A stretch of DNA of 64,000 nt from Planctomycetota bacterium (GCA_014192625.1 BJHM01000012.1:44970-108969); one strand, 5' to 3'; positions 45,643-55,714 are shown, counted from the stretch's first letter. The notes: generated from the sequence alone by a model not told the origin. Numbers and translations are program-made.

Positions 45643-48306
45643 CTAGCGAATCTTCATCGTCGACCGCAGGATCGCCTGGAAGAACGGCTTGAACGTGCCG
45701 ACCGGCTGACCGCGGTAGGTTGCGTCGACGCCGATCAGCACGATGCGTCCTTCGCCCACTTGCGCGGTGACGATTGCGGCCTTGCCGGCGAGATGTTCCT
45801 CGCCGATGGCCCAGCCAGAAACCAGCGTGTCGCGCGCGCGATAGCGAGCGAGCACTTGAACACCCTCGCCCGTGACCTCGAATACCGGCGTCGAGGCAAT
45901 GAACATCGCTGCGGGATGCTGCTCCATGCCGGCCGCGAGCGGGTGCTGCAAGTCGACATCAAGCGCAACTAGCGACCCAGGGATATAAAACTCTTCTCGC
46001 TGCGCCTTGCGCTCGCCACCAGAGGCCTTCGCGTCGCTAACAAACACGCCAACCTTGATCGGCAGGGCCCAGTGGCGAATCACCTTCTCGCACTCACTGC
46101 CGAGCGCGATCAAAGTTCCACCCTGCTCGACAAACTGCCGCAATGCCGGCAACGCAGAGTCTGCATTGAGCGGTGTCGCGCGCGCGGCGAGATTGCTCCA
46201 GTCCTCGAACGGCGGCAACGCCTGCTGCAGCTTGACGAGGTTTTCCGGCGATTGCGCGATGGCCTGCGCACTGCGATTGAGGTCGCGCTCGCCGGGGATG
46301 CCGGCATGAAACACCAGCGCGTCAAAATCCTTGCCGAGGTCGCCGCGCCCGATGCGGTCGCCAAACACCTGCTGCACCGGAAACTCAAACTGCAGCATCG
46401 TCCATTGATCCCAGCCGGTCGGCATCGTGCCACCAAACTGGTCGTAGAGGCAGAGCCGCGGCTGCTGCAGGCTCGGCCGAACCTCATCGGTCATGATGAC
46501 GAACGGTTCTGCATGCACACCGAGATCGGCCACGGCAGCAACCATCGCAGCGCACCGCGCAGCCCCGGTGTTTGGCACATAAAACGCGCCGCCCGACAGG
46601 CACTCAACTCCCACCTTCGCTTTGAGCAGGCGATTGACAGCAGTGATCGCATGGCTGTTCGCAGGATCAATTTTCCAGCCACCGGCAGTCGCGTCGACCG
46701 GCATTGAACCGAACGGCGCAAAATCGTCGAGCCGAGCAAATGGCCCGCGCAGTTCTTCAAACACACGAATCACCTCCACGCCCATCTGCATCGAAAGCGT
46801 CCAGCCAGCTGCGTCATACGGCGGCACTGGCTTGCCATCCCGCATGTCGTCCGGGTGGTATTGCGGCTCGAACATGTCGAGCACGTGTGCGCGGAAGGCC
46901 TGAGCGCATGAAATGACATACGAGCCAGCCAGCGCGGTAACGCCACCAACCACGAACGGCTCAGTCGCTCTGAGGACTTCGATGCCGTTCTTCTGCAGCG
47001 CATGAACCAAGCGCACCATCGCCGCCGCATCGCGCTGATTGAGTCGCAGCACGTAGGCGCGCGGATCGCGCAGCGCTGGATCGGCGAACGGCGAGTCGTC
47101 CCCACGGGCCTTCGCGGCGGCGACGAGCTTCGGAGTCGGCGTCCAATAATCTTGGCTGCCATGGGCAATCGCGCGATTGCCCATCAGCCAACTGCCCAGC
47201 AGCAGCGCCTCACGATTTTTTGCTGCGTAGTCGAGGATCGCGAAGTTCGCCGTCTGCAGATACTCGATCGTCTGCCGCGCGTGCCACACTTGGGTTGGCA
47301 CAGGGTCCGGGTAATCGCCATACGGCAATCGGCGGTCAAGCGTCTGAGTCAGCTTGGTCGGATCCGGGTGCCCGAACGATTCGGTCAGAATGCCGATGAT
47401 GTTGTGGAAATAGCAGGTCGAACGAAGGCCGCCGTTCCACCAGCCTGAATACGGCGCGCCACTGCGCGAAATCACGCCGGGCTTTTGCTCGCGAGCAAAG
47501 CGCGCGTTCATGTGCGCGCTGACCACCTCTATGCCGCGAATGACATTGGCATCGGCGTAGTAGTTGAACGGATCGCGGAACGGCGGCGTGAAAATGATCG
47601 TCCCCGATGGCGCTGGCTGGTGATGATTGTAGACAATCTGCGGGCACCAATCGCGGTAGAAGACGCGGTTGATGTTCTCCGCCTCAATTTGGTTGCAGAC
47701 GTAGAAGTCGCGGTTGTTGTCGTGCCCGATGTAACGCTGATAAAGCACCGGCGTGTCCATCTTGCCGGTCGCCATATAAGCATTGGCAACCAACTCCAGC
47801 CCGTCTGGATTTACTGGGCAAACGAGCAGGACGACCGCATCGAGAATGCGCCTTACCTCCTCGTCGTCACGCGACGCCATCTGCCAGACTAACTCGATAA
47901 TGTTCTGCCCAGCGATGGCCTCGGTAGCGTGCAAACCCGCATCAATCCAAACCAGGGCCTTCCCGGACTGAGCGAGCACCGTTGCGGCGACAGCATCCAC
48001 GCCGCGCGCAAACAATATCTGCTGCGACGTGGCACGCAATTCATCGAGCCGCGCGTGATTTTGCGGCGACGTGATGACCGCCATCACCATCGACTGGCCA
48101 TAACTTGTCTTGCCAATCTCGCGCAGCGCAACACGGTCACTCGCCACATCGACGGCGCGAAAGTAGCGCACCAGATCGGTGTAATTGCACAAGTAATGAT
48201 CCTCGCCGATGTCATGGCCGAGCAACTGCTTTGGACTCGGCACCTGCGCGCAAAGCGCAGCAAACAACGAAAGGACACAAACGCAGCGAGCGCAAAAAGT
48301 GTACAT
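45643..48306 (-). CDS. Secreted M14 zinc carboxypeptidase with C-terminal amidotransferase-like domain
   Basis: An 887-aa protein starting MYTFCARCVCVLSLFAALCA (signal peptide). The M14 domain (about 30-400) shows ALVWIDAGLHATEAIAGQ near 121 (HxxE zinc ligands), CPVNPDGLELVANAY near 165, DNNRDFY near 200, and the third zinc histidine region QIVYNHHQPA near 225, with IGILTESFGH (catalytic-glutamate strand) near 300. Many such secreted M14-like proteins act on cell-wall or dietary peptides. The second half (about 500-887) resembles a class I glutamine-amidotransferase-like or ThuA-like fold (FVEQGGTLIALGSE). The upstream extension of the frame is rejected. Convergent with htpG. Confidence 0.85.
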   Translation of the reverse strand: MYTFCARCVCVLSLFAALCAQVPSPKQLLGHDIGEDHYLCNYTDLVRYFRAVDVASDRVALREIGKTSYGQSMVMAVITSPQNHARLDELRATSQQILFARGVDAVAATVLAQSGKALVWIDAGLHATEAIAGQNIIELVWQMASRDDEEVRRILDAVVLLVCPVNPDGLELVANAYMATGKMDTPVLYQRYIGHDNNRDFYVCNQIEAENINRVFYRDWCPQIVYNHHQPAPSGTIIFTPPFRDPFNYYADANVIRGIEVVSAHMNARFAREQKPGVISRSGAPYSGWWNGGLRSTCYFHNIIGILTESFGHPDPTKLTQTLDRRLPYGDYPDPVPTQVWHARQTIEYLQTANFAILDYAAKNREALLLGSWLMGNRAIAHGSQDYWTPTPKLVAAAKARGDDSPFADPALRDPRAYVLRLNQRDAAAMVRLVHALQKNGIEVLRATEPFVVGGVTALAGSYVISCAQAFRAHVLDMFEPQYHPDDMRDGKPVPPYDAAGWTLSMQMGVEVIRVFEELRGPFARLDDFAPFGSMPVDATAGGWKIDPANSHAITAVNRLLKAKVGVECLSGGAFYVPNTGAARCAAMVAAVADLGVHAEPFVIMTDEVRPSLQQPRLCLYDQFGGTMPTGWDQWTMLQFEFPVQQVFGDRIGRGDLGKDFDALVFHAGIPGERDLNRSAQAIAQSPENLVKLQQALPPFEDWSNLAARATPLNADSALPALRQFVEQGGTLIALGSECEKVIRHWALPIKVGVFVSDAKASGGERKAQREEFYIPGSLVALDVDLQHPLAAGMEQHPAAMFIASTPVFEVTGEGVQVLARYRARDTLVSGWAIGEEHLAGKAAIVTAQVGEGRIVLIGVDATYRGQPVGTFKPFFQAILRSTMKIR

Positions 48307-48414
48307 GCCATACGCAATGCTACTAACAACGGCAGCACCAGCCAACTAGCAGTCGGCCGAGCTCGCCTCTTATCCATTCCCGATGCGTGCGTATGCGGCT
48401 AGCATTCGTCGACA

Positions 48415-50334
48415 GTGCAACAGCGCCCCGACCTAACGCTCAACAGCGAAGTGCTTCTCTCCTACGGGATGCAGGCGCTGGTCTGTCTGATTAGTGCTTG
48501 GCTGCTCGCCTACTTCTCGCGCAAGCAGCCAAAGCTTCACCTGCGGTGGTGGTCGATCTCGTGGCTCCTCTTCTTTGGCTATCTCGTTACCGCAGCAATC
48601 GCTATGTCTGTGACTAGCAAATTGCCACCCAACGATTGGCGACGGCTCACCGTGTCTTCGGCATCCCTGATCGCGGGCCTGTTGCAGCCTTTCTTCATTG
48701 CGCTCGGCACCTTCAATAACACCCGACAGCGGCAGATGTCCGCGCGCACGCGCAGTCAAACAATCGTGTTGCTCACGATGGTCGCGATCCTCATCGCAAT
48801 CTTTTCATCCTTGTGCCCTTATCGCCTTGCTGTGCGGCTTGGCACTCGCTCGCTGTTCGCCGGCATTGTGCTCCTTGTGACAGCGGTCCATCTGCTGCAA
48901 ACGCGCCAGTCCAGCGCCTCAGTGGGACGCGCTATTCTAGGCTGGAGCATGCTTGTATATGGCATCGAGCAACTCCAGATGCTCGCCGTGTCGATTTGGC
49001 AACAGACCTACGGGATGGATTCGTGGGAGCAAGCACTCGGCAGTTACTTTTTATATCCCTATTACCTCGGATTCTTCGACGTGATGCTGCAGGTGGTCAT
49101 GGGCGTTGGCATGTTTACTTGGCACCTTGAGTCTGAACGCACTCGCACCGAGGACGCGCTGCTTTCACTGGCGACCAGCAAAGAAGGTCTGCGGCAGGCG
49201 CAGAAGATGGAGGTCATCGGTCGCCTTGCCGGCGGCGTCGCGCATGACTTCAACAACCTTTTGACGGTGATGTATGGCGCGACCGAAGCGCTCAAGCCAA
49301 TGCACGACAAAGGCAGCGAAGGAAATGATTACATTCAGGACATCGAGGATGCGCTACATCGTGCAAAGGGCCTGACCTCGCAACTCCTTGCACTAAGCCG
49401 CAAACAACTCGTAAGTGTCACCCAGATCGATCTCTCTTTGCAGGTGCGGGAACACGAGAAAATGCTGTCGCGCCTGCTCGGCACGGACATCGTATTGCGC
49501 ACAAAAATCATTGCTGGCGCACATTACGTGAGTGCAGACCCGGGCCAGATCTCGCAACTGCTGATGAATCTCGCGGCCAATGCGCGCGACGCTATGCCGC
49601 AAGGTGGCGAACTGGTTGTCGCCGTCGACCAACTTGCGATCGAAGGAGCCGAGGCACAACGCCTTGATTTGGCTCCCGGCACCTATGAGCTGATCCGGTT
49701 CTCCGACACCGGCACCGGCATGAGCGACAAAGTGAAGGCTCAGATATTTGAGCCGTTCTTCACCACCAAGCCAACCGGCAAGGGCACTGGCCTCGGGCTG
49801 GCCACGGTCAAGGGACTGGTGCTCGCCGCCAACGGCGCGATCGAGGTGGAGAGCGCGATCGGCCAGGGAACCACGATCAAGGTCTATTGGCCATACGAAA
49901 ACCAAAGTGGCCTGATCCCAGCGAAAACAACTCAGACCGCGCCGAACAGCAAGCAGCGCTTGAAGATCTTGGTCACTGAAGATGACCAGCCGATCCGAGA
50001 CATGCTGGTTCGCGCGCTCGAGAAGCAAGGCTTTCTGGTGCATCCCGCAAAGGACGGCGCCCAAGGCCTCTTGGTGCTGCGTGCAGAAGGGCCGTTCAGC
50101 ATGCTGATCACCGACGTGATCATGCCTGGCATTGACGGCAGCGAACTGATAGCCGCCTCGCGCCTGCTCTACCCACTGATGCCAATCCTCGCGATCTCGG
50201 GTTACACCGGCGACCTCTCATCGCGCACCATCCCCACCGATGTCGCCTGGCTTCAAAAACCGTTTACCGCTGCTGACTTGATCGCAATGATCGAAAAAAC
50301 GCTGCAGAAACATGCCACGGATCCAAACCACTGA
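48415..50334 (+). CDS. Hybrid sensor histidine kinase with receiver domain
   Basis: A 639-aa membrane kinase. Residues about 15-240 hold six to seven hydrophobic helices forming an integral membrane sensor. A dimerisation/phosphoacceptor helix follows, LAGGVAHDFNNLLTVMYGAT, with the phosphorylated His about 277. The ATPase domain has LLMNLAANARDAMP (N box) near 382, SDTGTGMSD near 432 and KGTGLGLATVKGLV near 459. The C-terminal receiver has LVTEDDQPIRDML near 520 and TDVIMPGIDG, with acceptor Asp about 567. The start is a GTG; an ATG 54 bp downstream is the alternative. No partner output regulator is adjacent, so it is presumably an orphan phosphorelay. Confidence 0.92.
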   Translation: MQQRPDLTLNSEVLLSYGMQALVCLISAWLLAYFSRKQPKLHLRWWSISWLLFFGYLVTAAIAMSVTSKLPPNDWRRLTVSSASLIAGLLQPFFIALGTFNNTRQRQMSARTRSQTIVLLTMVAILIAIFSSLCPYRLAVRLGTRSLFAGIVLLVTAVHLLQTRQSSASVGRAILGWSMLVYGIEQLQMLAVSIWQQTYGMDSWEQALGSYFLYPYYLGFFDVMLQVVMGVGMFTWHLESERTRTEDALLSLATSKEGLRQAQKMEVIGRLAGGVAHDFNNLLTVMYGATEALKPMHDKGSEGNDYIQDIEDALHRAKGLTSQLLALSRKQLVSVTQIDLSLQVREHEKMLSRLLGTDIVLRTKIIAGAHYVSADPGQISQLLMNLAANARDAMPQGGELVVAVDQLAIEGAEAQRLDLAPGTYELIRFSDTGTGMSDKVKAQIFEPFFTTKPTGKGTGLGLATVKGLVLAANGAIEVESAIGQGTTIKVYWPYENQSGLIPAKTTQTAPNSKQRLKILVTEDDQPIRDMLVRALEKQGFLVHPAKDGAQGLLVLRAEGPFSMLITDVIMPGIDGSELIAASRLLYPLMPILAISGYTGDLSSRTIPTDVAWLQKPFTAADLIAMIEKTLQKHATDPNH

Positions 50335-50352
50335 CCCGCGTCGCGCACGGCA

Positions 50353-51381
50353 TCACGGCACGAGCGCGATTCTTCCCATCGCCGCGCGTGTCTCGAGCAG
50401 CCGGTGCGCTTCGCCAACCTTTTCGAGTGGCAACGTGCGGTCTAGCACGGCATGGAATCGGCCCTGATCGAACAGGCGCAGGATCTGCCGCAGATCCCCC
50501 TTGCTGCCCATGGTCGCACCGAGAATCGACAGGCTCTTGAAGAACACCGAGTGCAGCGACACTTGGACCGTGCCGCCGGTAGTAGCGCCGCAGGTCACCA
50601 CGCGGCCACCGCGAGCAAGGCACCTGAGCGAGCCGTCAAACGTCGCTTGCCCAACGTGCTCAAACACCACGTTCACGCCGGCTTTACCGGTCAGCTTGCG
50701 AACGGATGCCGCGAAGTCTTCTGTCTGGTAGTCGATCACGTGATGCGCCCCAAGGGTCTTCACCTTCGCGCACTTCGAAGCACCGCCTGCGGTCGCAATC
50801 ACCTGTGCGCCGAGCACGTTTGCGATCTGCACTGCGGCACTGCCGACCCCTGAGAGCCCAGCGTGCACGAGCACCGTTTCGCCAGCGCGCAGCTCAGCAC
50901 GGCGGACCAGCATGTTCCATGCGGTTTGAAACACGAGACAGATGCTCGCAGCTTCGGGGGCCGACAATGTGCGCGGCTTCGGCGCAACATTGGCCGCCGG
51001 CACGACCGCATATTCCGCGCATAGCCCGTCACCGCTTTCGCCGAGGATATGAAAGTGGCGGCACAAATGGTCAACGCCCGACTGGCACGACTCACATACG
51101 CCACACGACACGCCGGGCAGGACCACAACTTCGTCGCCTTCCTTGCAGTTCGCAACTCCCTGCCCGATCGCATCGATCGTCCCGCAGCCGTCGCTACTCA
51201 GAATCTGCGGCAGCGGAAAAGTGTGTCCCGGCACGCCGCGCCGCACCCAGGTATCGAGGTGATTGACACCGATCGCCGCGAGTTTGACGCGCACTTGCAA
51301 CGGCCCGGGCTGCGGCACGGGCCGTTCTTCGAGCCGCAGTTGGTCGTAACTGCCGTGCTCGCGCACGACGACACAGCGCAT
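50353..51381 (-). CDS. Zinc-binding alcohol dehydrogenase / quinone oxidoreductase (MDR family)
   Basis: A 342-aa medium-chain dehydrogenase/reductase. The GroES-like domain has NHLDTWVRRGVPG near 40, a DGCGTIDAIG segment and the structural-zinc cysteines CGVCESCQSGVDHLC (about 93-107). The Rossmann domain has VHAGLSGVGSAAVQIANVLG near 167 (GxxxGxxA) followed by VIATAGGASK. The end FHAVLDRTLPLEKVGEAHRL is usual for the family. Oxidation of a small alcohol or reduction of an enone with NAD(P)H is likely. The upstream ATG pair gives MIP before the chosen MRCVVV start, so the end is uncertain by three codons. Convergent with the histidine kinase. Confidence 0.88.
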   Translation of the reverse strand: MRCVVVREHGSYDQLRLEERPVPQPGPLQVRVKLAAIGVNHLDTWVRRGVPGHTFPLPQILSSDGCGTIDAIGQGVANCKEGDEVVVLPGVSCGVCESCQSGVDHLCRHFHILGESGDGLCAEYAVVPAANVAPKPRTLSAPEAASICLVFQTAWNMLVRRAELRAGETVLVHAGLSGVGSAAVQIANVLGAQVIATAGGASKCAKVKTLGAHHVIDYQTEDFAASVRKLTGKAGVNVVFEHVGQATFDGSLRCLARGGRVVTCGATTGGTVQVSLHSVFFKSLSILGATMGSKGDLRQILRLFDQGRFHAVLDRTLPLEKVGEAHRLLETRAAMGRIALVP

Positions 51382-51515
51382 TGGGATCATTGCGCGCAGC
51401 ACAATAGCGCGCTGGCGCAGCACACCAAACGGCGCAGACGCCACATTGCATACGGGGCGCCAATAAAAACAAAAGCCGCGCCCCGCAAAGCCCGAATCAG
51501 CGACGAACGACGGCG

Positions 51516-52511
51516 TTACTTGCCGCCGCCGTCCTTCTTCCCGTCGCCGCCATCGCCAGTCTTCTTCTGTTCATCGCGCATCTTCTCGATGTTCTTTTTG
51601 ATCTGATCGAGCTGCTGGCCCATCTCGGAAGTTGGGTCGATTGCCTTGGCCGCGTCGACGAACTTGAGGCCTGCATCGAAGTCCTTCTTGTTCTCGATCG
51701 CGACAATCGCCTTGTGGAACGTCGCCATCTGCTCGATGCGCTTGCGGCCCTTGTTATTGGCAAGGTAGTCGTCCATCAGCTTGTCGGCATCTTCCCACTT
51801 CGTGCCCTGGGCGAGCTCATTGAACTTCTGCTGCAACTCATCGAGGACCATCTTCTGCGCAGCGACATCGAGCATTGCCTCGTATTTCGCCTTCAGAGCG
51901 CCTTCATTCTTTGCATCGAGCGCGAGGATCTCCTTCATCTCGGCTTGATAGTGAGCAAGCACCAGGTCCTCGGGCAACGCATCGAGACCCGTGGAAAGGA
52001 TCTTTGCGCGCTCGAGTCCCTTGGCATCCTTCGCCTTGCCAAAGTTCTCATCACGCAAGGTCTTGGCCTTTTGCTTTTCGGCCAGGTGCTCAAGATACTT
52101 CGCGCCGCCACCGGCTTGATAGCCAGTCTGCGCGTATGGACGGCCATCGGCATCGGCGAGGAAGATGGAAGGGAAGCCCTGAATGGACCATTCCGTCTGC
52201 AGCTGCGCGTTCTGCTTCTGGATATCTTCGGCAACCAGTTTCTTGTCATTCGGGAAATCGAGCTTCACGAGGATGTAGCCCTTCTCGATCCCCGTCTTGA
52301 ACTCCGGCTGATCAAAGACCTCCTTGTCGAGGCGCTTGCACCAAATGCACCAGTCGGAGCCGGTGAAGTCGATCAGCAGGTCCTTCTTCAGAGCCTTGGC
52401 CTTGGCCTTGGCTTCGGAAAAGTTCTGCAGCCACTGCGAATCTTGCGCGGTAGCAAATGAAAGTGAAGCGAGGACCGCGCTGAATGACAGCGCATACAAA
52501 CGAACGGACAT
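51516..52511 (-). CDS. Secreted thioredoxin-like protein with a helical tail
   Basis: A 331-aa protein with a signal peptide (MSVRLYALSFSAVLASLSFA). The thioredoxin-like domain has the redox motif GSDWCIWCKRLDKEV (Cys 55 and Cys 58), the GFPSIFLADADG cis-proline loop near 115 and a second EF-like DADGRPYAQ stretch. From about 180 the protein is a highly charged helical region (Lys/Glu/Asp rich) ending in a glycine-lysine tail (KTGDGGDGKKDGGGK). It may act as an extracytoplasmic disulfide reductase or a DUF255-like thiol protein. Single gene between the dehydrogenase and the S9 peptidase, same strand as both. Confidence 0.82.
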   Translation of the reverse strand: MSVRLYALSFSAVLASLSFATAQDSQWLQNFSEAKAKAKALKKDLLIDFTGSDWCIWCKRLDKEVFDQPEFKTGIEKGYILVKLDFPNDKKLVAEDIQKQNAQLQTEWSIQGFPSIFLADADGRPYAQTGYQAGGGAKYLEHLAEKQKAKTLRDENFGKAKDAKGLERAKILSTGLDALPEDLVLAHYQAEMKEILALDAKNEGALKAKYEAMLDVAAQKMVLDELQQKFNELAQGTKWEDADKLMDDYLANNKGRKRIEQMATFHKAIVAIENKKDFDAGLKFVDAAKAIDPTSEMGQQLDQIKKNIEKMRDEQKKTGDGGDGKKDGGGK

Positions 52512-52855
52512 ACGATGACCTTTTAGGGTTGGCACGATTGGGGCAAAATCTACGAGCGACGCGCTGCGAGTGCGTGAGATTTTTGGTGAATGCATGGCGC
52601 GGCAGCAGCGCGAACCGCTGGCCCCAGATGCACCGGATGATTGGCCAAAGTGCCGAGCGCAATTGGTAATGCCGGCAAACCAGCCAACTCGCCATTGAGA
52701 CGGCTGGCACGCCATCCGCTCGGCAGCATGCAGGCCCCCAGTAAAAGTGCCACTCATCCGCAAAACTTGGCCACTGCCGCTCACACGGCACCGCGCCGCT
52801 CGAACGATCCTGCGACTGCCTGATACTTTGCCGCGCAAAACCCAGCACGAACCGG
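52512..52855. other. 344-bp stretch without a supported gene
   Basis: Between the thioredoxin-like and S9 peptidase genes. In-frame extension of the thioredoxin-like gene into this stretch shows no homology-like features. No repeats or RNA-like structure were recognised. Confidence 0.45.
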
Positions 52856-55189
52856 TCAGCGCCGCGGCTCGACAGCGAGCAGGGTGCGCACGAAGAAGTC
52901 CTGCCGCCGCCGCACAAGATACGCGCCCTCACCAATGCCATGGTCAGCACCCGGCACGATGACAAACTCAAAATCCTTGTCAGCGACAATCAGTGCGTGC
53001 ACGACTTGCATGGTCGAGGCCGGGTCGACGTTGTGATCCAGTTCGCCGACTGTTAGCAGCAGCTTGCCTGTGAGCTTGCTCGCGTGCGTCACGTTGGAGT
53101 TGGCCGCATAGGCAGGGCCAACGGGCCAGCCCATAAAAGCTTCATTCCACCAGATCTTGTCCATGCGATTGTCGTGACAGCCGCAGTCCGCCGCTGCTGC
53201 GCGATAGAACTCGCCGTGATGCAAGAGTGCTGCAAGTGCACTCTGCCCGCCGGCACTGCCGCCAAAGATGCCGACGCGCGCAAGGTCTAGTTCTTGATGC
53301 AACAAAGCTGCGGCGCGAAGCCAAGCGATGCGATCAGGGAAGCCTGAGTCGGCGAGGTTTTGCCAACAAACATCGTGGAAGGCCTTGCTGCGCCAGTTGG
53401 TGCCCATGCCGTCGATCTGCACGATGACGAAGCCGAGCTCACCCAACGTGCGCGCCCGCTGGCCGATTCCCCAGCGCTTTGGCACGAAGTGATCGTGCGG
53501 CCCCGCATAGATGTCCTCGATCACCGGATAATGCCGCGTCGGATCGAAGTTGGATGGCCGGATGATCACGCCGTAAATGTCGGTCACGCCATCGCGCCCC
53601 TTTGCGACGAATGACTCGGGTGGGCGATAACCGGTCGCCAGCAACTCACTCGCATCGTCGCGGCCCAGCTCGGCCACCAGCGATCCATCGAGCGCACGTC
53701 GCAGCTCAGTGACCGGCGGCTGGTCAACGCGCGACCAGCGATCGATCAACAGGCTCTGATCTGGCGAGAAGGTCCACTCGTGCGTGCCGTTGGCCTCGGT
53801 CAGCACGGTGAGATTATTGCCATCAAAGTCGATGCGCGCGAGGTGCGCGAAATACGGATCCTGCAAAGGCCGGATGCCATAAGCCGTAAACCAGATCTGC
53901 CGCTTCACCTCATCAACGCGCTCGACTTTGCGCACCAGCCAATCGCCGCGCGTGATCTGCCGCACTTTGCCGCTCGCGACAGCAACTTCGTAAAGATGAT
54001 TATTGCCATCGCGTTCACTCGCCCAAAGCAGCGACTGACCGCCGGTATGCCAGTGCAAAAAAGTCTTCTGCGAGTAGTCGACAAACGTGCTGGTCGTCTC
54101 CTCAACGATCGTGCGCAATGCGCCCGTGCTCGTATGGATTGCACACAGGCGCAGCAACTGGTGACCACGGCGATTGTAGAGGCAAAATACTTCGCTGGAG
54201 TCCTCGCTAAAGCGCACATTGTCGATCGACCATGGCTCTGCGAACACCGCGTCGTCAATCGCGATTGCCCGCTTGCCGGCAACGTCGAACAGGCGCGGCT
54301 TTGGCTGTGCGATTTGGTCACCGGGCTTGCTGTAGTCGTGGCGCTGCACCTTGGGCTGCACCTGATCTTTCGGCGACGAGTCGACCATCAACACTTCATG
54401 CGGCATGGCCTTTCTGGTTTGAAAGCCAAACACCTTGGTACCATCCGGCGACCAATGCTGCGGCTCCTCGTATGGATCGTCGCTGCTGCCATTGCTCGAC
54501 AACCGAAACTCCCCGCTCGCATCCGCACCGTAGACATCATGATCGCGCACGAACACGCGCGCGATGGCTGGCTGCCGAGCCAGCTTCGATTCGGGGCGCA
54601 ACTCCCCGGGCGCATTCGCTGCCGCCTGCGACTTCAAATCGAACACTGCCAGCCCACCACCATCTATCGCCGCAAAAACGCCCGCGACTTCGTTGGCCGA
54701 AAACTCTGCGAGCCAGACGTGACCGACTGAGGTTGGCTGCACCCGAGCTTTGCCCGGAGCGAGTTCGCCGAACGCCATGCGCGCCCTGCGTCCATCAATC
54801 CAGAACAGTTGCAGCTTGCGATCGAAGTCGTTGCGCAGCGTGATCGACACCGGCTCAGTCCTGCGCGCACTGGCTCCCCCTTGCGGCTGCGGTGCAAGGC
54901 GCGGTAACTCGCCAACATCAACGCCAAGCTCCGCCGCGGTCGCTGCGGTGCGCAACTTGCCGTCAACAGCGCTGACGAGGACAAACTCACTGCCGCCAGC
55001 CGGCAGCTTGCGCTCAAAAATCCCCCCCGCACCCGCCGGCAGCCAACGCATCGACGGTCGGAACGCGACCACCTTGCCAGCCAACGTCCCTAATTGCCGA
55101 GCGCGCAGATAGTCGGCCGCGGTGCCTTGGCCGAGCAAAGAATTGGTGAGTAAGAGCAACGCGACAAGCAAACGGCGACGGTTTTGCAT
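52856..55189 (-). CDS. Secreted S9 (dipeptidyl-peptidase IV-like) peptidase with a VHL-like beta domain
   Basis: A 777-aa serine peptidase. Signal peptide: MQNRRRLLVALLLLTNSLLG. Residues about 113-175 look like a von Hippel-Lindau beta domain (ITLRNDFDRKLQLFWIDG, then FGELAPGK and VGHVWLAEF), an unusual insertion. A beta-propeller follows (about 190-520: SPDGTKVFGFQT; YNRRGHQLLRL; DQSLLIDRWSRV). The alpha/beta hydrolase domain carries VGIFGGSAGGQSALA with nucleophile Ser about 645, an Asp near 710 (ELDHNVDP) and the catalytic histidine in PGADHGIGEG near 750. It cleaves peptides outside the cytoplasm. The nucleophile block is GGSAGG, not the commoner GxSYGG. Confidence 0.9.
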   Translation of the reverse strand: MQNRRRLLVALLLLTNSLLGQGTAADYLRARQLGTLAGKVVAFRPSMRWLPAGAGGIFERKLPAGGSEFVLVSAVDGKLRTAATAAELGVDVGELPRLAPQPQGGASARRTEPVSITLRNDFDRKLQLFWIDGRRARMAFGELAPGKARVQPTSVGHVWLAEFSANEVAGVFAAIDGGGLAVFDLKSQAAANAPGELRPESKLARQPAIARVFVRDHDVYGADASGEFRLSSNGSSDDPYEEPQHWSPDGTKVFGFQTRKAMPHEVLMVDSSPKDQVQPKVQRHDYSKPGDQIAQPKPRLFDVAGKRAIAIDDAVFAEPWSIDNVRFSEDSSEVFCLYNRRGHQLLRLCAIHTSTGALRTIVEETTSTFVDYSQKTFLHWHTGGQSLLWASERDGNNHLYEVAVASGKVRQITRGDWLVRKVERVDEVKRQIWFTAYGIRPLQDPYFAHLARIDFDGNNLTVLTEANGTHEWTFSPDQSLLIDRWSRVDQPPVTELRRALDGSLVAELGRDDASELLATGYRPPESFVAKGRDGVTDIYGVIIRPSNFDPTRHYPVIEDIYAGPHDHFVPKRWGIGQRARTLGELGFVIVQIDGMGTNWRSKAFHDVCWQNLADSGFPDRIAWLRAAALLHQELDLARVGIFGGSAGGQSALAALLHHGEFYRAAAADCGCHDNRMDKIWWNEAFMGWPVGPAYAANSNVTHASKLTGKLLLTVGELDHNVDPASTMQVVHALIVADKDFEFVIVPGADHGIGEGAYLVRRRQDFFVRTLLAVEPRR

Positions 55190-55334
55190 CGGCGGCGCCG
55201 AGCGTAGCCAAAATCCACCTGCGGTTCATTTTGAACTGGCGGTTCATGCAGGCCAAAACTGGCGCTGCACAGCAGTAAAACAAGTTCTCCGTCGCGCAAA
55301 GACTTAGCAGCGACACCATGCCTGCCGCAGCTAT
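55190..55334. other. Start of a poorly coding stretch (55190-55714)
   Basis: Apart from the weak small frame at 55335-55523, nothing between the S9 gene and the small membrane protein is supported. Long minus-strand frames here are high-GC artefacts in my judgement. Confidence 0.4.
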
Positions 55335-55523
55335 TTGCCGGGCTGTGGAGTTGCCCACGCGGTGCGGGGCCAGCGCCGTCAGTTGCCGCCCGCGTGGCGC
55401 GTGCAGCTGGACGGCCGCGAGCCGGCGCAGTGGATCCGCTACCGAAGCGACTACCTCGCCTCGGCCGATGGCCGCGTGCGCGTCACGCTCGAACAAGGCG
55501 CGGACACAAGCGAAGTGGGATGA
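55335..55523 (+). pseudogene. Possible gene fragment, unrecognised
   Basis: A 62-codon frame (TTG start) whose second half, RRQLPPAWRVQLDGREPAQW then IRYRSDYLASADGRVRVTLE, has the alternation of hydrophobic and charged residues expected of a real beta-rich domain. No start with a ribosome-binding site and no family is recognised. It may be a remnant of a larger protein. The evidence is composition and pattern only. Confidence 0.25.
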
Positions 55524-55714
55524 CGATGTTCCGTCGGCGGGCTGTGGCATGGCGTATCCCGCAGATAGGAAATTCAAACACGGTCCCGGACCGCCCGGAC
55601 CCCACCTCACCATGGTCCCCTGCCCGATCGTCGCCGTCAACCCGCAGCCGCCCCCCTCCGGCACGGCATTCAGCACGCTTTCTTGGCCAGCGCAGAGACC
55701 GCTCCCCGCCCGCA

